From Sipunculus nudus (taxonomy: Eukaryota; Annelida; Sipuncula; Golfingiida; Sipunculidae), in contig CM049307.1 in NCBI GenBank assembly GCA_026874595.1, positions 49,815,178 through 49,879,177 on the forward strand: a stretch of 64,000 nt of DNA. The letters are read 5' to 3'. The notes under the pieces were generated by a model. It searched no databases, had not been told where the DNA came from, and saw only the letters and a list, made by a program, of their open reading frames with translations. This document shows positions 1-13,074 of the stretch, piece after piece. The translations under genes were made by a program, and so were the position numbers. Position 1 is the stretch's first letter. Each line of letters starts with the position of its first letter.

Positions 1-2200
1 GACCTTATTTCTTATTGGGTTGACCACCTGGTGACGGCGTAGTCCTGCCAAAACATTTGGTATAATTTAAGGGACACAACCATGTGTTAAAAAGTTACTT
101 TTTATTATTATATTGTATTCTTATGTTGGCGTATGCAGATTAATTATTGCCCCAGCGGATGTATGCTGCTTATGTACCCATAAATGCATTTTATGACATA
201 AATCAGTGCATTTTTCGTCAGAAGATGACATGTTTTCTTGATGCCGTTTTTCTTGACACATGGTCGGTTGGTTTGACTAAAACAAATTGACTCAAAAAGG
301 CTACTCTGGGTCGGTCACAGCTTGTAGCTTACAGTAACTCGATTGTACATCGTTTACAAATAAGGGAGCTTATATATACCTCAATAACTGTCTATTAAAC
401 CCAAGATGTCGCCAAGTAGATCACGTTTCGAAACGTATGTTCGGATAACAAATATTAGAAGCAAACGCGAAACCACCAGAGAGAAGGAGATATAGTCCGC
501 AGTCTTATTTAATGTCTGCTTGAAAGTCGGAAAGCTGATATGTTGTCCTAAGGCACTTGGGAATCGGTTATTTTTATCAGGCTTTGAAAGACTCGTTGAA
601 GCAGTTTTTCCAGGAGAAAGCCGATCACATCGCTGTTCTATACTAAGGCCTTGGATTCAGCGGTAGCAGCGCATTGAGCGTTAATATTTAATATAATTTG
701 AATAACAACATTGGCCAAGAGGCGACGATGATGTCAAAAGACTCATCTTGGTGGCTCCCTCAAACATATTGATTTTCAATTTATTGTAATTTATATAGAA
801 TATATATTTCAGTAAATGCATAAAGAAAATATCAGTTTCAAGTTATTAAATGCATGCCAGGTTCTAGCATGACTTGGTTATTTTAACGTGTTATAATATA
901 ATGTTCATTTGGTATAGCTAAATCAGTAACAGAATCACATTGGCAGCATGATTTTATTTTTTTAACGATAGTTCCTGGATCAATATAAACATCTCCCGGA
1001 GGAGATAAGCTCCAGGAAACGGCTTAACACATTGAATTTCAGAGACGAATAAATATCACTAAATGTCACCTTTCCAAGCGCTAACAAGATTTCTTTGATG
1101 TTTTTATGTCAGGAGATCTACCGATCGACCTTTTAAAACACAAGTCAAATGAGTTAAGACGATTTTATCTTTTGTGCCAGACAACATCCCCAGAGACATA
1201 TTTTTGTTAATCTGAGCTCCGGTCGTTTTCCTTTTAGCTTCTTTATTCTAAATGTCTTATAACCCCAATGAGAGAAATATATTTGGTCTATGATCAAGGT
1301 GCCGGATGAATTTGATTTATTTTTATGACCAAAGCCCGTATTGGACTCATGGAACCACTTATAAAAATTAGTACTTGAAAAATATTGCTGTTATGTAAAC
1401 TAATCAATTATCTTGGGCGCCCTTTCAGAGTCATCAGGATTATGGGTGCTGCTATCTTAAAAACTAAAACAGCAAATAACGATCCTCTCGACTGTATATT
1501 AGCAAAACACGAAAAACATATTTTTATTAGTAGGCGTTTAGTAACTACATTAGACAACGGACCTTTGATGATATTTTTTTGTATTAACATAGTTGTTCAT
1601 ACTAATGTTTCTTCTTTATTCTTAAATAAAAGGAACAAGAAAGGCCAGAAAAATACTATCAAACAGCGACAAATTTGTGTTTTTTTTCAGGAATGATTAA
1701 AATAGAGGCTATTAGCGTTTCGTTACAACCTTGTTTTGTGTTAATTTTAAGCAAATATATTTATCGTAAAGCTCTATTTTTGAAAGATTAGAATATAACA
1801 GCTTTTATTTTCTTTGGTGGAATATATCTGTCGACGTTTGACAAAAAGGTCCTACATTTTAATGAAGTAACTACGACGCAAAATTTCCACATGATAGATT
1901 GAGTCTTTTACGCCATGTAGAAAAGTACTGAATGGAAGTCTGAATGTGGATGTTTATTCCTATTTTTTTTTTTGGCTAAACCCTGGTAATAGTACATTAC
2001 CTAAAACTTATTCCAGTTTTATGAGATATAATCTTTTCATAGAACTCAATTTCCACAATAATCAGTTTAAGATCTTAATCTTAAAACCTTCGAGATGAGA
2101 CTAACAGTTTAAACCTTTCCCGTCAATAGATGTGTAGCAGGTGACAGACTGCATAATCTTTTCATTGCATTTCACTGTATTTTTCAAATCCGAATAAGAA
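1..2200. repeat. Diverged local duplication, unit 1 (blocks a, b, c, d)
   Basis: Four blocks recur later in the window in the same orientation. Block a (about 1-200) matches about 3100-3290 and shares TTCTTATGTTGG and CGGATGTATG. Block b (about 400-630) matches 5060-5390 and shares ACAAATATTAGAAGC, GATATAGTCC and GGCACTTGGGAATCGGT. Block c (about 1030-1400) matches 7300-7660 and shares GCTAACAAGATTTCTTTGA. Block d (about 2110-2160) weakly matches 8350-8400. The copies carry many substitutions and indels, so the duplication is old. No reading frame is preserved between copies. I see no gene here. Confidence 0.7.
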
Positions 2201-2359
2201 GAAAGGGTAATATATGTTTTTGACAGGATGTTGGAAAATGGTCCTGTCCTAACCAAGGTTAGATGGGTTACTCTGAGCTACTTTTCAAGGACACAGTGCT
2301 ATATCTATTGATAAATTCTATTCATCCGATTTCTCGGGAATAATTTGTTTGATTATTGA

Positions 2360-2800
2360 GACTATTTTCGTCATTTTATTAACTTTAACAAATAAAATGA
2401 ATGCACAAAAGGCTAATAGACTGTTTAAATGTTCCGTTTAATAACATCTGATTAATTTTCTTTTTGAATCATGCACTTCTGGGCCCTAACTCCAGGAATT
2501 AATTCATGAAATAATGTTAGATGATAGATTCAGACCCGTTTCAAGCTTCATACTGTGCAGAGGACCTTGGATCATATTAGGTATTCCGTTAGCGGTTTAA
2601 GTAAAAAACGCCTACCTTAATTGATTTCAAGTTTCCATAAATCCTTTTCAGCTATTGAGGGGTAGTTCCCTCGAGGTGAACGAATCTCTCTCAGATATAC
2701 CATATACGAAACTTATTTATGTGGTGTGTTAATAAACAGTGGCAACGTTTCCCAGATAACATGAACGATTTTCTTGCATTTAAAACTTATTTTAAATTTA
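2360..2800. repeat. Diverged local duplication, extra block e
   Basis: This block matches about 5550-6040. Shared strings include ATAAAATGAATGCAC, the GAGGACC...TATTCC(G/A)TTAGC stretch and TTATTTA(T/C)G(T/C)G(G/A)TGT. In the second unit block e directly follows block b, but here it lies after block d. The order has therefore been rearranged, or this is a remnant of a third unit. Confidence 0.6.
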
Positions 2801-4089
2801 ATCCTATCAATGTATGATTTAGTTTTCATTTGATTAATTTTATTATATACATACAATTTTAGTCTTTTAATTTAATGTTGCAGTACGATATATTATTAAT
2901 GCAACATTATTTTTGCTATTAGGGAAATGAAGCTAGCAGGAGATTATTGTATCTTTTGTCAGTATCCTGCTCGTCTGTGTGTCTGATTGTTTGTCAGTGT
3001 ACAAAAGAAATCAATTTTAACATAATTTTATAATATTTGTGCTGAAGTGAAAGAGGAGGAGCTGAATAAATTGGGCTGGTCCAGATCCGATTGCGGACTT
3101 TTCCATTTGTCTAATTGGTTTTGGCCATCTAGTGAGGCTGTCATCCTGTGAAAGCATTTGCTACAATAGGAAATTAATGATGCAACCAAGAAAAAGTTCA
3201 TTACATTTTATATTCTTATGTTGGTTATGAATATTTCTTGCCCTGCCGGATGTATGTCTCTATGATACTTCTAAGGTTTACCCTTCACTCTAGGTACTTC
3301 AAATGTATAACGAAACTCAAATCAGTTCACCTCGTGAACTGCCTCATCTCTAATAATTTTTATTGCCGTCTTTGGATGGATGGTCGGTAAGACTGTTAGG
3401 AGCTTTACTAAAAAGTGAATTTGAGGAAATTTTGTGAAGGTTTAGGGGATCATCAAGGAATGTTATATGGTTCACCATAAGGTTTTGAATAAACGCCTTA
3501 AACCAAATGTTCATACAATATCCATTGTGAGAAGGGGCAATGTGTTTTTCCTGGCCCGGAGCTAGAGGTATTCACTGATATGAGTGACCTGTACTCTGGC
3601 CCGCAAAGCTGACATCTAATTCAATCATTAAGCTGGGGAACCCTGAGACAAATTATATTGTTATATTTCCTGTGTATCGGAAATCTAGTTTAGGTATACA
3701 TGTGACATCTAGCTACTTTTCCAGTTCAGTTATAATATTCCTGCTACGCGTGCTTAATTGCTTTGTAACTGTTTCGCTGAGAGCTCTTGAATGACAAAGT
3801 TATGAGAAACATAGTAATTAGCCTTTTAATAAGATTCTTCAGACTTGTATTATGTCATTCATTTTACAATAAAATCGATTTTTTCTCGCTCACGAATATT
3901 ATTACAAGGTTTTCACAAATAAATTTCACTCGCTTTACAATTTAAAAGCATATATATGTATTAATACATTCTGATTTCAGAATATGGTTTAAAGAAATTA
4001 TTCAAACTACTGTTTTACATGCCATGCACTGATATAGTCAGATTTACATTTGCTATCTTCCCATGTCAAGTAGACCACTAATAACAATC

Positions 4090-4213
4090 CAGTAGATCCT
4101 ATCATACGACGGAGTGTTAACATAACCCGGCGTCACATACGGGCACTTTTACAGTAGATCCTATCATACGACGGAGTGTTAACATAACCCGGCGTCACAT
4201 ACGGGCACTTTTA
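4090..4213. repeat. Perfect 62-bp tandem duplication
   Basis: Copies at 4090-4151 and 4152-4213 appear identical. Each starts CAGTAGATCCTATCATACGA and contains ACGGAGTGTTAACATAACCC. Identity over the whole unit points to a very recent duplication, or to an assembly join, inside otherwise diverged DNA. Confidence 0.95.
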
Positions 4214-6291
4214 CAAAAGCCTTTTAGAGGCTATAGCACATCTCTGAAATGTCTGGGATAGGAAATCCATATAAATATACACCGCTGGGGCAAGGTGTTG
4301 TATCTGGACTAGTCTTATCGTCATAGCGGTCAAGAAGATTTAAAGCAGCGGTTTAGACAGATGTAGATTTCAATTAATTGTTGTCGCACTGCCTGTTACG
4401 ACGGTCTTGGGCAGCGTTTTGGACGGCACCATTATTGGACTATTAGAGGAATATATTTTGAACCTTATGTCTTAAACATTTAATTAAAGGAACAAGAAGT
4501 CTTGATACAGACCTAAACTAGGAACTTGGCACATTCCTTTATTTCAAATTATATATAAAATGTCTGTGTGCAGAAGCAAGCAACAGCTTACATGATTTTT
4601 TTTTAATATATTGATTTGATCGAGGTAACACCCGCTTTACATTGTTGACCACACTTTCCTACGAGCTTCTCACGAGATTCTCTCATTTATATCCTTATTT
4701 TGCAGAGGCTCGGTTACTAACGTACCAGCGGTTCCTGAAGAAACGCTGAAAATTTCACATTTTTAGAGCACAGTCTGCCAATCCCCTTACCCCCTTTAAC
4801 ACATTTTCTTGACACCTTACTAATAAATATTAATTATTTAAAATGTTGTGTAAGTTGGAGTGATATTTACTTGTCACAAATCTCCGATTCAAGCGATATT
4901 TTTTGGCATTGCGTTATTGTTCTGTGCTCATTTTATGTACAGATGCCTGGGAGCCCCTTCGAACCCTAATATATTTTCACCCAAAGTCATTTACTGTAGA
5001 ACACCATTCCCGTCACGATTTGGTCACTGCTGACAGGATTGAAAAGCATATATATCCTCAGTCCTAGTAGATCCCTTTTCCGAAAGTAAATTTCTGCAAC
5101 AAATATTAGAAGCCCAAAAGAAACAATTGGTAGGGGAGAGATATAGTCCTTTATCTGAGACTCAGATGGCACCCAGTAACTCGTTACTTTATATAAGAAA
5201 TATCAAGAACCCATATGAAACTACCAGAAGAAGGGGATATAGTCCTCATTCTGTATTTATTGTCTGCTTGAAAGCTGGCTCATGTCTTGTCCGGAGGCAC
5301 TTGGGAATCGGTAATTTTTATCAGACCATCAGAAACTAGTTAAATCAAATGTTTTTGAATAAATCTAATCACATCGCTGTTTTATATTTGAGTCATGCGA
5401 GTCAGTATTAATATATTTTGTACAAATCCATTCATGAGAAAATATATATCGAAGAATCGGGTTATACATATATAAGATTTACAAATCTAGACCCATAGCG
5501 CTGAACTGTGTTCGAGGGGGAAAAATCCAGGGCCTTAACAATTTTTCCGATTTAATGAACTTCAACATATAAAATGAATGCACTTTATAATTCAATTGAC
5601 TGTGCGATGTTTCATTTGGCCCTCCCTCTTTCTCTTTTATAATGTAACTATGTTTAATGTTATTATCACATAACACTCCCTAAAAACATTTTCTGCGGTA
5701 ATCAAATGGTCCTGAATACTCTCTCCTGGGATTAATCCTTTAAACTATCCATCGGCTAATAATATATTTTAGGAGAGGCTTTATAAATACACCTTAATCA
5801 AAGTAATTACATTGTGTCATGCTGTAGTGAGGACCAAGAGATTTTAGATATTCCATTAGCATCTGCTTTTCATTAAAAAATTTGCGCCTACCTGCATAAA
5901 TTTAGCGGTGTGTTAAAGCTTTTTCACCCATTTAGGAGAATTCTCTATTTCCTATTATATGTAGATTTTACGCCACTTATTTACGCGATGTAATAATATA
6001 CTGAATGACAGATCACATGAGCACTTTCTTTCATTTGTATTTAATGCTCTCTGTATTAATAGGCACACGTATTATATATTTGGAACTTTAACCTGTAAAT
6101 TTACATTTTTTAACATTTTCCCGAATAAGCTTAATTGCTTTACATCTAAATAATTGATTAATTCATAAATTCTGATATATGATATCTTGGATAGAAATCC
6201 AAGGGATTCTTTTTTTTCGCATGACCTAAGCTGCGTTTTACGGGTTAATATGGCGGGCATTAAAACACTGCGATACGGGAAGATCTCAGAC

Positions 6292-6306
6292 CCCCTAGAT
6301 GGCGCT
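6292..6306 (+). promoter_or_regulatory. CTCF-like core motif
   Basis: CCCCTAGATGGCGCT matches the bilaterian CTCF core CCASYAGRKGGCRST at all but one position (C for A at the third base). It is a single motif in an AT-rich setting, so chance cannot be excluded. Confidence 0.35.
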
Positions 6307-6619
6307 GCATCTGTAGGCAAAACATATATCAAATATATCAGACAAATAAAAATTTACACCATTTTAGCATGCTTTAGTTCTGTGCCAAATATAATATAAG
6401 TATAGGCATCCTTACATGAAACGTGTGTGTTGTATATTGGGTGGGGATGTTTTACCCTGTTTGAACTTTTTTAATGTTATGTTATGTTGTTCTGTTATGA
6501 TAAAAGTTATATTCTGTTTTTAAAAAGTGTATTTGTTGTATGAATGTGATAGGCAATTTTTTTTTATCCATTTGTTTCATAACACAAAACGAATTCCATG
6601 CATCTTCAGCACTCATACC

Positions 6620-6731
<112 letters not shown>

Positions 6732-6806
6732 AAAAGGTGTGTATAAAATGTGATAATTATGTAATACTGTATATAAAATATATACCAGTAGAGTATAATA
6801 ATGTGT

Positions 6807-6813
<7 letters not shown>

Positions 6814-6838
<25 letters not shown>
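6814..6838. repeat. (TA)n microsatellite, short
   Basis: Pure TA tract about 90 bp beyond the larger one. The sequence between them is also TA-rich, so the two may descend from one degraded tract. Confidence 0.95.
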
Positions 6839-6839
<1 letters not shown>

Positions 6840-8429
6840 GTATACATGTGTGTAGATATAAAAGAATTGACATATGTAGTATGTATATAACAAAATATCA
6901 GATGTATTTGTATATGTTTTATTTTCGTAACAATTTTTTATGTACATATAATTTGTTTTCTTAAATGCTATAAATATATTGTGTGCATTTGGTGTGTAAA
7001 TTCAATGAAATGACATGTGTGGGTGTCATTCAGGAAACACTAGTATTCAGGCTCTTGAAAATAATGCATTTTGCAGATTGTTAAGGTTGTATGCTGTTAA
7101 GGTTGTTAATATCAGATGAACGTGATTTGAAGTACATCATTACAGACGAGAAGGCTGCTGTCCCAAATAACCCAGCTACAGCATTCATTATCCCATCTAA
7201 TCAAAGAAGTTGCTATGGAAGCCTGCATTAGTTTCATAGCACTCACAAATATTAAAGATAATAACCAATTACCCAGTCAGTCATAAAGAGTACTACAAAT
7301 CTGTAGACAAATAAATACCAGTAATCAAATATACTGAGGCTAACAAGATTTCTTTGACATTTTAGCTATGTCAGAGAATATACAGGTGAATATCATGTCT
7401 GTAATGATAGATCGTTTTTTAAACAGAAACCATGATAGATCTGTCGCTTTTATCTTTAAGATAAATTTCGCTGATATGAGCTCCATTTTCCGTCTTTAGT
7501 TTCTTTATTCATGTTTTAAATTTAACCGAACCCGTTTGTGATAAGAAGGAATATGGGTGGTGGGATAATTTGTTCTTTTCATATCCGAAGTTTGTATTGG
7601 ACTTGAGGGACCACCTAAAATGTTACAATTTGACCTGGATTGCTGTTATTTTGCTTTTATTTCCGGGAACCAATGCGCGCTCTCTCTCGCTCTTGCTTTC
7701 TTAAAATAAAACTAAACTTTTTCACAGAGAACCGAATATCACAACTGCACATTACACCTGTATTATTTATTAAAACATAATTGATAAATTATTTGGCTAG
7801 GCGTTCAGCCACTACGGATGACTATGTTTATATTTTTTTCTTTCGAATATGGCTTCTTTTTCCAATATGAAAAAGCAAGAAAACGAAAACAAAATATTGC
7901 ACAATTTCAATACCCCAGCATAAAGGCTGTTGTTTCTTCGAGGAGTTAATTTCTTTTTCCTTCCTTTTTGTCATCATGAAAAAGGTAAGGAAAGAAAAAG
8001 AATTAATGCACAATTCCAGTACAGTAGCATTATGGCTGTTGTTTATTCTATGACTGATTAAAAGAAGTTATAATTATACTGTCTTTGTTCGTATTTTTCT
8101 TACGTGTTAATTATCATGATTTGTCATAAAAGCAATGCTATATGGGCTAATATTTCCCTGTTAAAAGATTGGAACTTCAGCCTTGCAAAAACGAAATAAA
8201 TATCGGAATGTTGGTGTTAAGTTTTACCTATCAGCTGGATTAAGGTCATAATACGTTGGTGCTTGATATGAATCCCCAAGGGGATGTTTCATGAAATGTC
8301 ATCATTTTTCTTTATTGGCCGTTTTTCATCCACTGTTAGTCCAAGTTCACGATCTATCGTCAACAGATGTGTTTAGTTGATGAACTGCATGATCGTACTG
8401 ACACTCTAATGGTAATGGCGGATTGGTCG

Positions 8430-10240
8430 AGTGACAGGCTCAATTTATTTTATGTATGGTGACTCGTCTCATTCATTTGACTTTACATGCATATAATGAA
8501 ATATCTAACTTGGGAATAACTTAAATAACAGTAGAGCAGGATTGTGCAACGTAAACACATAAACAAACAGAGTGTAGGAAAGGTTAAGGATATCGTGGAA
8601 AGGGGAAAAGTATCATATTTAAGAGTAAAGAAGAGAGAAGATCAGTAAAAGAATAACAAAGTATTAATAAAAAAAGGAATGGAATTGCACTGCAGTCGTT
8701 CGATTTCCTCCAAAATGGGATCATCTGATGCATTATATTGATAATTAAAAAAAAATCATGATTGGGGCCTTAATCATTGTTCATGTTCGATAACGGCTTG
8801 ATGGATATTTAAGGCCCATATCACTGTCTGTATTCAGTGAACGTATTTTAATTATAAGTCTTTGCTTTCGTTAGAACAGGCAGTGGCTTAACCAGACTTT
8901 GTGTCTGAAATCCTGATTATTGTATTAAGACGGTCTGGATCTCGCTCATGTTCCTTAATCAATTTCTTAAGTATATTATCAGGACGTTACAGGTTATTTT
9001 GATGTGTATATTATCGCTTTGAACGCAAAAGTCCTGCGAAAGCAGAACGTGCGTTGCTCGCAAATCTTTATCTTAAGGTGGTTCAGTGAATTAAGGTTTT
9101 CATAAACCAGGGCAGAATATGGCACATGGATCCGGTATGTGGCCCATTATTTTTATAAACTATATAATATTTTTTCGTTCTAATATACTGATTGATTTTC
9201 TCGGGCAGAGAATTGTGCACAGGGGTGTCACATAATTATGGATAATTGAAACACTTTACCACTTACATTATTGTCACTTAAATCTTATGTTCAATAATGT
9301 CTCTCGCATTCGACGTATTGAAATGTATCTCCAGTCAAGGGTCTACTGTCAATCAGTTTAATGTAAATGTATAATGATAGAGAGAAATTCGGCCTATATG
9401 GTAAAAAAAAAGAGCGCTTGGAACTCCCATGCGTTTCTGGTTTGTTGTATTTCGATTTCCAGATTTTTAATTACATATGCCCCTTACGTTTATAGTAACA
9501 AGTAAAATAAGAATAGAATACTTTTCCTTTTATATTTTTTTTTTCATATTAAACAATAGGCTGAGCCTCTCTTGGTCAGGCTCTGGACCGCAGCTAGATC
9601 AGTCAAGAGGGGAATCTGGCATTGTCTGTCATCTTCAGTTAAATTATATGCTCTCTTATAAAAGCAGGAGTTCTTGTAAACCTCTCTTTCTTTCAATTTA
9701 GCGCTCAAGCGGATGTAATTTTGTTAACTTCTATAGACAATTTCGGTCAGGTATATTGCACCTGAGTGTGTTTTTTCTCAGAAAGGAGTATTCAGCAAAC
9801 ACTTCCACTCAGTCGTTGAAATACATTAATCTATTTTATTAATCATTTCTATTTATTCTATGTACACTGAACTTTCTGTCAGACTGATTACTGTCCATAA
9901 TTCACTCAGAAGAAAACCTCACTTAGGACAATCTCCCCGAACGGGGACAAGGGACTTCATATGCCATCGAATACTGAGAGTTACGTAATATTCCGAGGTG
10001 TTCATCGTCATCGTTATTTGGAGCATCATCTTTCCTTCTATGTATTGTAAGATCCTACAGTTTCCTGAGCACAGATGATCCACATTCGTTCAAAACCAAC
10101 TTGTAAATTTTCTCGACTTTGCTCATCCATTTCTGGACTTAATTAACACAGCTAAAATTGTCAAAGTGAACGTATGTCTGATAGTTACAACTACATTGTA
10201 CTTGAAAGTGGCAAGAAACAAAATAATATTTCAATCTAGA
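8430..10240. other. Stretch without recognisable feature
   Basis: AT-rich single-copy-looking DNA. Read on both strands, it has no long open frame, no long repeat and no RNA-like fold that I can support. Around 9560-9700 a slightly GC-richer patch has the look of an old dispersed repeat, but no second copy lies in the window. Confidence 0.5.
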
Positions 10241-10244
10241 ATAG

Positions 10245-10808
10245 CGTCATATCAACACTCTGGCATTCCGACCAGATTACTGGCGCCAGAGTGTCTATAT
10301 CTTAGTCTGAGGAACGCTATAAAGTCTTATGAAGATGCATATATTTTTGTCATTTCTGGCAACGCTTCATGGCCTACAGGTACACTGTCAATCATCATAA
10401 ACCAGACCAATCGTTAGCATTTTTTGTGAACTTTCTCATAATACCAAACATGAGCTGTTTTCATCCACACATTGGTAAACCCCTCGGCATGTTTGATGAA
10501 TTTATGACCGCATGAACACAAGCATGGCTCGCACGGGTAACAGGAAGCAGGCAGTTTGCAGGCGATACAGGAAATGACCCGTGTCCATGGAGACTGTTTC
10601 AGTTTTGGATGTGATTCATCTGTATAATATTGTGTTAATTTATCATTCCTAGCATAATATTGAGATTATGGGCCGTTTGCCACAATATAAATGCAACCTG
10701 CTGCAAGATCACTGCGATACATTCCCACTTGTATTACTTGTATCACGACTCAAGTAGGCTTGCTGACCCAATTATCCGATTGCCTACTGAGTCGGGCTGT
10801 CACGGCTA
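10245..10808 (+). mobile_element. Dispersed repeat family S, copy 1 (5'-truncated)
   Basis: About 560 bp matches 37044-37613 over its length, in the same orientation. Identity is highest in 10469-10590. Shared landmarks are CTGGCATT..GACCAGATTAC, the CTCTGGC/GCCAGAG inverted repeat, GCTTCATGGCCTACAGGT and CATTGGTAAACCCCTCGGCA. The copy at 37 kb has a tRNA-like head upstream and this copy does not, so it looks 5'-truncated in the way retroposed elements often are. Homology stops at TGTCACGGCTA in both copies. The family could be a long SINE or a composite element. Confidence 0.8.
10414..10665 (-). pseudogene. Cys-rich open frame inside repeat family S, copy 1
   Basis: A minus-strand frame runs 83 codons from stop to stop with no upstream ATG. 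At 10501-10569 it reads CIACKLPASCYPCEPC then LCSCGHKF. That gives C-x2-C-x5-C-x2-C-x2-C-x-C-x-C-x-H-x4-H, a spacing that could bind metal. The frame continues with KHAEGFTNV and ends at TAA. Copy 2 keeps the same residues with three replacements over about 40 codons. No family is recognised. It may be a decayed transposon or host exon carried by the repeat. Substitutions between the copies show no clear third-position bias, so selection is unproven. Confidence 0.4.
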
Positions 10809-11463
10809 AATCTAGACAGTACCTCAGTCTGTGAGGCTAGACTTGGTATTAATACAGGTATATTAGTATTTGTGTGATGCATCCGCAAACATACGGTCCA
10901 TATGCGTCCTTTACGTAAACTTAGGCTGGATTCTTCCAAGAAATTAGCTTGTAATTATAGGATTACAACTTTTAACAAAGAACCTTACTACAGAATGATG
11001 GCAATTAAAAGAATTCAGCACGTATGGAGAGAGGAACTTTAAACGTTATTTATGTACATGGATTGTACAAATAGTAATTAAATATAATCAAGGGACACTC
11101 CATGGCTCAGATGTTGAAGTTCGGTATTGTTAAGGAGGTTGAGGAAACCATGGCCACTATTCCTACTCGCATAGCTGAATGCAGAGCAGAATGGAATCTC
11201 ACTAAGAACGTTGTTTGATTAAAGAGAGCATAGCATTAAGAGTAGGGAAGATTAAATCATAAAACGTTAGTTTAGAAAATAATATTAAGGTTTTGGTCAT
11301 TTGACTGGAAAACAATGGTATGAAATGTTGGTTAGGTATATACTCGTTGGACGGCTTGAACAAGGGAATTATAAATGATTTACGTCAATTTGAGCTAAAA
11401 TAAAGTATTTCTTATTTGGAATCCTGGAATGTTGCTGACTCTTGGACTTATATTCACACATTC

Positions 11464-11467
<4 letters not shown>

Positions 11468-11506
<39 letters not shown>
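11468..11506. repeat. (TA)n microsatellite in copy A
   Basis: Pure TA tract. The matching position in copy B (about 18180) has no TA repeat, so it arose or expanded after the duplication. Confidence 0.95.
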
Positions 11507-11510
<4 letters not shown>

Positions 11511-11554
11511 AATTGTTATCTGAACATATGTTATATCTGTACATATCCTAAATT

Positions 11555-11660
11555 TACTTTTTTTCCATTTTTCAGTGGGCAGAGTATTCCTGTATTATGG
11601 GGCCTTGGGCTGTATGCAGTAAGCTATGTGATTCTAGCACTGCTTGTACAGACGTTTTAG
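11555..11660 (+). pseudogene. Splice-acceptor-like site and short exon-like block (copy A)
   Basis: A pyrimidine-rich run ending TTTTTCAG precedes the best-conserved block of the A/B pair. Copy B keeps TTTTTCCAG at the same place (18262-18280). After the CAG, copy A reads WAEYSCIMGPWAVCSK in one frame, which loosely recalls the start of a thrombospondin type 1 repeat. Copy B reads CAEYSCMVGPWAVAS before shifting frame. Later indels are not multiples of three and stops follow, so a working exon is unlikely. It may be a decayed exon or chance. Confidence 0.25.
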
Positions 11661-12786
11661 TGTCAATCATTTTCCCTTGAGTTTGTTCTTCCATAAAACT
11701 GAAACTCTGGTAATTCGTCATATGAATCCACTGAGTGCTCTCACTAATGAAACTAAATTAAAGACAACTTCTTTCAGTAAACAAGCCTCTGCCATTTATA
11801 TTTCACTGGATGTTTTTGTTCATAAAAGCAAATTATGTAACCAATGATCCCGTGAAGTAATTTAAGTATATTAAGTTCTAATGCGAACATTTTTACTTTC
11901 GAAAATTCCAATTTCCAGTGCAGATTCCATTAGCCTGAAAGCCAAGCTCACTCTTTCGCATTAGTGTTTTTCATGTTCCGAGTTGCCATGCTTTTCTATA
12001 AGACTTATTTAGTCCATGAATCAGCCAGTACAACCGTCACAGTCAGAATAATCTCACACTTCACTAAACTGGAATATGGAAATTGAAAACGCGAGACAAC
12101 CCTATGTTTTTAGCAATCTGTGTATTGTAAAATGCTTATTATATTCATCATTTTTAGCATTTTATATAAGAGTATATTATAGTAGAAGTACTATAAGTGC
12201 CTTTAATTTTGGAGTAGAGATGTTCGTTTCATTTCAGAGGTGAATAATTTCCTAAGTGTACAGTTCACTCTAATGCCTTCTCTGTAACAACCATAGAACA
12301 AATTATAGGCCCCTTAAAAGTAGCCCATGGGTAAATTACCTTTTAATCTAGATCGTCCTCGGTCTGAAAGGTTAAATCTTGTTCTGACGGATTGTACGAT
12401 CTATGATACGTGCCGAATTCATCGTACACAATCAATGGTTTATAAATACTTCATAGCCTGGACTTTAGCCAGCATCTTCAAGGTGCATAACTTATTTACA
12501 TCACTACAACCGCTGAAGACAAAACATAAATGTAGAGGAATTGTAAAATGAATTCACAAAAAGTCCTTAAATTCGACAGCTTTGGCCTGTAAGATAAAAT
12601 CATCCCATTACATTCTCGTATTTGTATTTTCAACTTTGTGCGTCATATATGAAAAAAAAAAATAAATGGAATGCTTGAAACGTTTTCTCGTCCAACAAGA
12701 AATTTAAAAAAAATGTCAAAGAATTATGTAATAGAAAATAAATGAAAGAAACTGCTTTTTATTCTACTATATTGAATTAGTGTACA

Positions 12787-13074
12787 TTAAATGGGCTGCA
12801 TACTGCATGAATGATTGGCTGACTTGTGATTGTCTCTCGTATTGACACTTTCTAGCTTTACGTCCGTTGTCGAGAAAGGTACATGACAGAGCTTACAGTT
12901 TTGAGTTTTAAATAAGGGACGGCCCTGAAACCATAGAACATCAGTTCTTTTTACGCCAACAAAAGTAAAGTGCTCACGTGCCTGCACACCATTCAGTATA
13001 CGTCGCAGCTGTCGATTGAAATGCACAACATCTTGAAAGCACTCAGGAGAATAGCGTGAGGGGAGATATAACAC
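12787..13074 (-). pseudogene. Open frame conserved in part in both duplicate copies
   Basis: A 95-codon minus-strand frame contains SPECFQDVVHFNRQL and HFTFVGVKRTDVLWFQG. The matching part of copy B (about 19690-19838) reads SPECCQELLHFNRHL and HFTYVGVKITDVLWFRG with no indel over about 45 codons. Substitutions fall about equally on second and third codon positions, which suggests neutral drift. Copy B ends early at a TAG. I do not recognise the family. A decayed retroelement or exon fragment is possible. Confidence 0.3.
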
